Below are positions 62,468 to 64,000 of a DNA stretch of 64,000 nt, in pieces. Source of the stretch: GCA-2737665 sp044344795. Lineage in GTDB: Bacteria > Bacteroidota > Bacteroidia > Palsa-965. Position 1 is the first letter of the stretch. Every line of letters begins with the position of its first letter. The notes below the pieces were generated by a model. That model did not search any database, had not been told where the DNA came from, and worked only from the letters and a program-made list of their open reading frames with translations. A program made the position numbers and the translations under genes. The stretch spans positions 23,560-87,559 of the forward strand of contig JBIJCF010000008.1 in assembly GCA_044344795.1 (NCBI GenBank), given 5' to 3'.

Positions 62468-62845
62468 TTACTTCGTTACCTTCTTCTTGTTAGCAACTGT
62501 CTTTCTCTTACCCTTACGAGTACGAGCATTATTTTTTGTGGTTTGCCCACGAACCGGCAAACCGGAACGATGACGCACACCACGGTAGCATCCGATATCC
62601 ATCAAACGCTTAACGTTTAATTGAATTTCAGAACGCAGTGCACCTTCCACTTTTACTTTATCATTAATGATCGTACGGATCTTGTTCAGATCATCGTCAT
62701 CCCATTCCTGAACCTTCTTGTCGAAGCTAACTCCGGCTTCTGACAAAATCATTTGTGCGGTTGAACGACCAATTCCGAAGATGTAAGTCAATCCAATTTC
62801 TCCGCGCTTGTTTTTTGGTAAATCGATACCAGCAATCCTTGCCAT
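62468..62845 (-). CDS. rpsM: Ribosomal protein S13
   Basis: A 125-residue small-subunit protein located at the head, contacting tRNA and S19. MARIAGIDLPKNKRGEIGLTYIFGIG and YRGVRHRSGLPVRGQ, followed by TKNNARTRKGKRKTV, are complete. Confidence 0.97.
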   Translation of the reverse strand: MARIAGIDLPKNKRGEIGLTYIFGIGRSTAQMILSEAGVSFDKKVQEWDDDDLNKIRTIINDKVKVEGALRSEIQLNVKRLMDIGCYRGVRHRSGLPVRGQTTKNNARTRKGKRKTVANKKKVTK

Positions 62846-62878
62846 TTATCGTGCTTTATTTAATGGTTTTTAAATCAA

Positions 62879-62998
62879 TCAGTTTTTCTGACGTTGCTTG
62901 AACTTTGGATTCTTCTTGTTCAACACGTAGACACGACCCTTACGGCGTACAACAATACACTCGGGACTACGTTTCTTTACTGAAGTTCTAACTTTCAT
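62879..62998 (-). CDS. rpmJ: Ribosomal protein L36
   Basis: A 39-residue protein reading MKVRTSVKKRSPECIVVRRK and ending KFKQRQKN, from ATG 62998 to TGA 62879. It lies between infA and rpsM, its standard place. Of the four zinc-ligand positions of the C+ form only one Cys (in PECIVV) is present, so this is the zinc-free form. Easily missed because of its length. Confidence 0.93.
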   Translation of the reverse strand: MKVRTSVKKRSPECIVVRRKGRVYVLNKKNPKFKQRQKN

Positions 62999-63031
62999 TG
63001 TTACTTGTTTTAACGCTTCTCAGCGCAGTTG

Positions 63032-63250
63032 CTATTTATATCGATACGATATTCTTCCTTTAGTTAAATCATATGGAGAAATCTCCACCTTCACTTTGTC
63101 TCCCGGCAAAATCTTGATGTAATTCATACGCATCTTCCCGGAAATATGCGCTGTAATTACGTGACCGTTCTCCAACTCCACCCGAAACATTGCATTTGAC
63201 AATGCTTCGATGATTGTTCCATCTTGCTCTATTGACGGCGTTTTACTCAT
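63032..63250 (-). CDS. infA: Translation initiation factor IF-1
   Basis: A 72-residue OB-fold protein that binds the ribosomal A site during initiation. SKTPSIEQDGTIIEALSNAM, FRVELENGHVI, SGKMRMNYIKILPGDKV and DLTKGRISYRYK are the family sequence over its full length. It starts two bases after the stop of map, so the two are coupled. Confidence 0.97.
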   Translation of the reverse strand: MSKTPSIEQDGTIIEALSNAMFRVELENGHVITAHISGKMRMNYIKILPGDKVKVEISPYDLTKGRISYRYK

Positions 63251-63252
63251 AT

Positions 63253-64000
63253 TTATATTTCAATCTTTCTATTTTTCAAAACATCTTCGATCTTTTCGAA
63301 CGAAGATAAAACACTGGCTTTACCTTGGACAACTGCAACTGTATGCTCATAATGAGCTGACGGTAAACCATCGGATGTTGTAATCGTCCATCCATCCTTC
63401 TCCTGACGAATACTGCGCTTACCCAAGTTAATCATTGGTTCAATCGCAATAACCAATCCCTCTGACAACTTCGGTCCGCTACCCTTCTTTCCGTAATTCG
63501 GAACTTCAGGCGATTCGTGCAAGTGACGACCAATTCCATGTCCTACCAATTCACGAACAACAGAATAACCGTGCTTCTCTGCATGATCTTGGATCGCGAA
63601 GCCCACATCTCCCAAACGATTTCCGTCAATCACTTGCTCAATGCCCTTATATAGAGACTCGCGAGTAACACGTAACAATTGTCGAACCTCTTCTTTTACA
63701 TTTCCAATAGGAAAAGTAAATGCAGAATCTCCAAAAAAACCGTTCATGACAACTCCACAATCCACCGAAACAACGTCACCGTCTTTCAGTTCGCACTTCC
63801 CCGGTATTCCATGAACAACCTGAGAATTAACACTTATACAAAGCGTACCCGGAAAACCATTGTACCCTTTGAATGCAGGCTTTCCTCCATTGTCACGGAT
63901 GAACTCCTCTGCAATCGCATCCAATTGAATCGTGGTTACCCCTTCTCCAATTTTTTCAGCGACTGCCGCTAAGGTTTTGCCAACAAGTAAAGAACTAAGT
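63253..64000 (-). CDS. map: Methionine aminopeptidase type I (5' end outside window)
   Basis: Removes the N-terminal Met from new proteins. The frame is open to the window edge, reading LSSLLVGKTLAAVAEKIGEG before the visible TTIQLDAIAEEF, so the start lies beyond base 64000; internal TTG 63924 is not a start. The metal ligands are present: Asp in VVSVDCGVVMNG and FFGDSAFTF, His in LVGHGIGRHLHE, Glu in VIAIEPMINLG and near the end in YEHTVAV. The GYNGFPGTLCISVN and HGIPG motifs are typical. Standard position before infA in the ribosomal operon. Confidence 0.95.
   Translation of the reverse strand, partial: LSSLLVGKTLAAVAEKIGEGVTTIQLDAIAEEFIRDNGGKPAFKGYNGFPGTLCISVNSQVVHGIPGKCELKDGDVVSVDCGVVMNGFFGDSAFTFPIGNVKEEVRQLLRVTRESLYKGIEQVIDGNRLGDVGFAIQDHAEKHGYSVVRELVGHGIGRHLHESPEVPNYGKKGSGPKLSEGLVIAIEPMINLGKRSIRQEKDGWTITTSDGLPSAHYEHTVAVVQGKASVLSSFEKIEDVLKNRKIEI

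Noticed and set aside
1..64000. CRISPR arrays, tRNA or rRNA genes, insertion sequences
   Set aside because: No regularly spaced direct repeats, cloverleaf-like sequences, rRNA cores or transposase frames were noticed on reading both strands.

Overview
The window comes from a bacterium of the phylum Bacteroidota. Several cargo proteins carry type IX secretion (T9SS) sorting domains, with SprB, PKD and HYR repeats. Many genes are preceded by the Bacteroidota -7 promoter box TAnnTTTG. The ribosomal cluster infA-rpmJ-rpsM-rpsK-rpsD-rpoA-rplQ is followed by carA, eno and citrate synthase, an order I recall from this phylum. Genus or family cannot be fixed from the sequence alone. No rRNA, tRNA, CRISPR array, transposase or prophage gene was recognised.

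Layout. 1-2.9 kb: the end of a large HYR-repeat cargo protein, a small metal-binding lipoprotein and three small secreted proteins, separated by clear terminators. 3.0-13.3 kb: lipid metabolism, with a fatty-acid desaturase, then a minus-strand fatty-acid degradation block (acyl-CoA ligase, MarR regulator, FadN-type fusion enzyme, thiolase, a CreD-like membrane protein, acyl-CoA dehydrogenase). An 18-bp palindrome before marR is the likely operator. 13.3-25.2 kb: a subtilase with a broken beta-barrel gene, threonine aldolase, purK, a decayed iron-sulfur protein gene, truA, an amidohydrolase, purE, a FrnE-like oxidoreductase and two outer-membrane proteins. 25.5-37.4 kb: three large T9SS cargo proteins around a MATE exporter, a DinB-fold protein, an M3 peptidase and a DUF5606 protein.

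37.4-50.0 kb: housekeeping and envelope genes: an HsdR-N nuclease-fold protein, AMP nucleosidase, holA, a frameshifted SiaC-like gene, an EVE-domain protein, a TonB-dependent receptor, pyrG, an AddB-like nuclease and a UbiD-family decarboxylase. 50.1-55.4 kb: two large paralogous secreted M48 metalloproteases arranged tail to tail around a small outer-membrane barrel gene, the least explained unit in the window. 55.4-64 kb: a cupredoxin lipoprotein, a mitochondrial-type citrate synthase, eno, carA and the ribosomal/RNA-polymerase operon, ending inside map.

Two patterns cut across the annotation. First, TAnnTTTG boxes lie only 4-30 bases before many starts, so several mRNAs (purE, holA, the UbiD gene, the AddB-like gene) may have almost no leader; these boxes also helped correct several starts. 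Second, three genes are broken by nonsense or frameshift changes beside intact neighbours. I found no complete new system that I can claim with confidence. The M48 pair and the near-leaderless promoter layout are the best leads.
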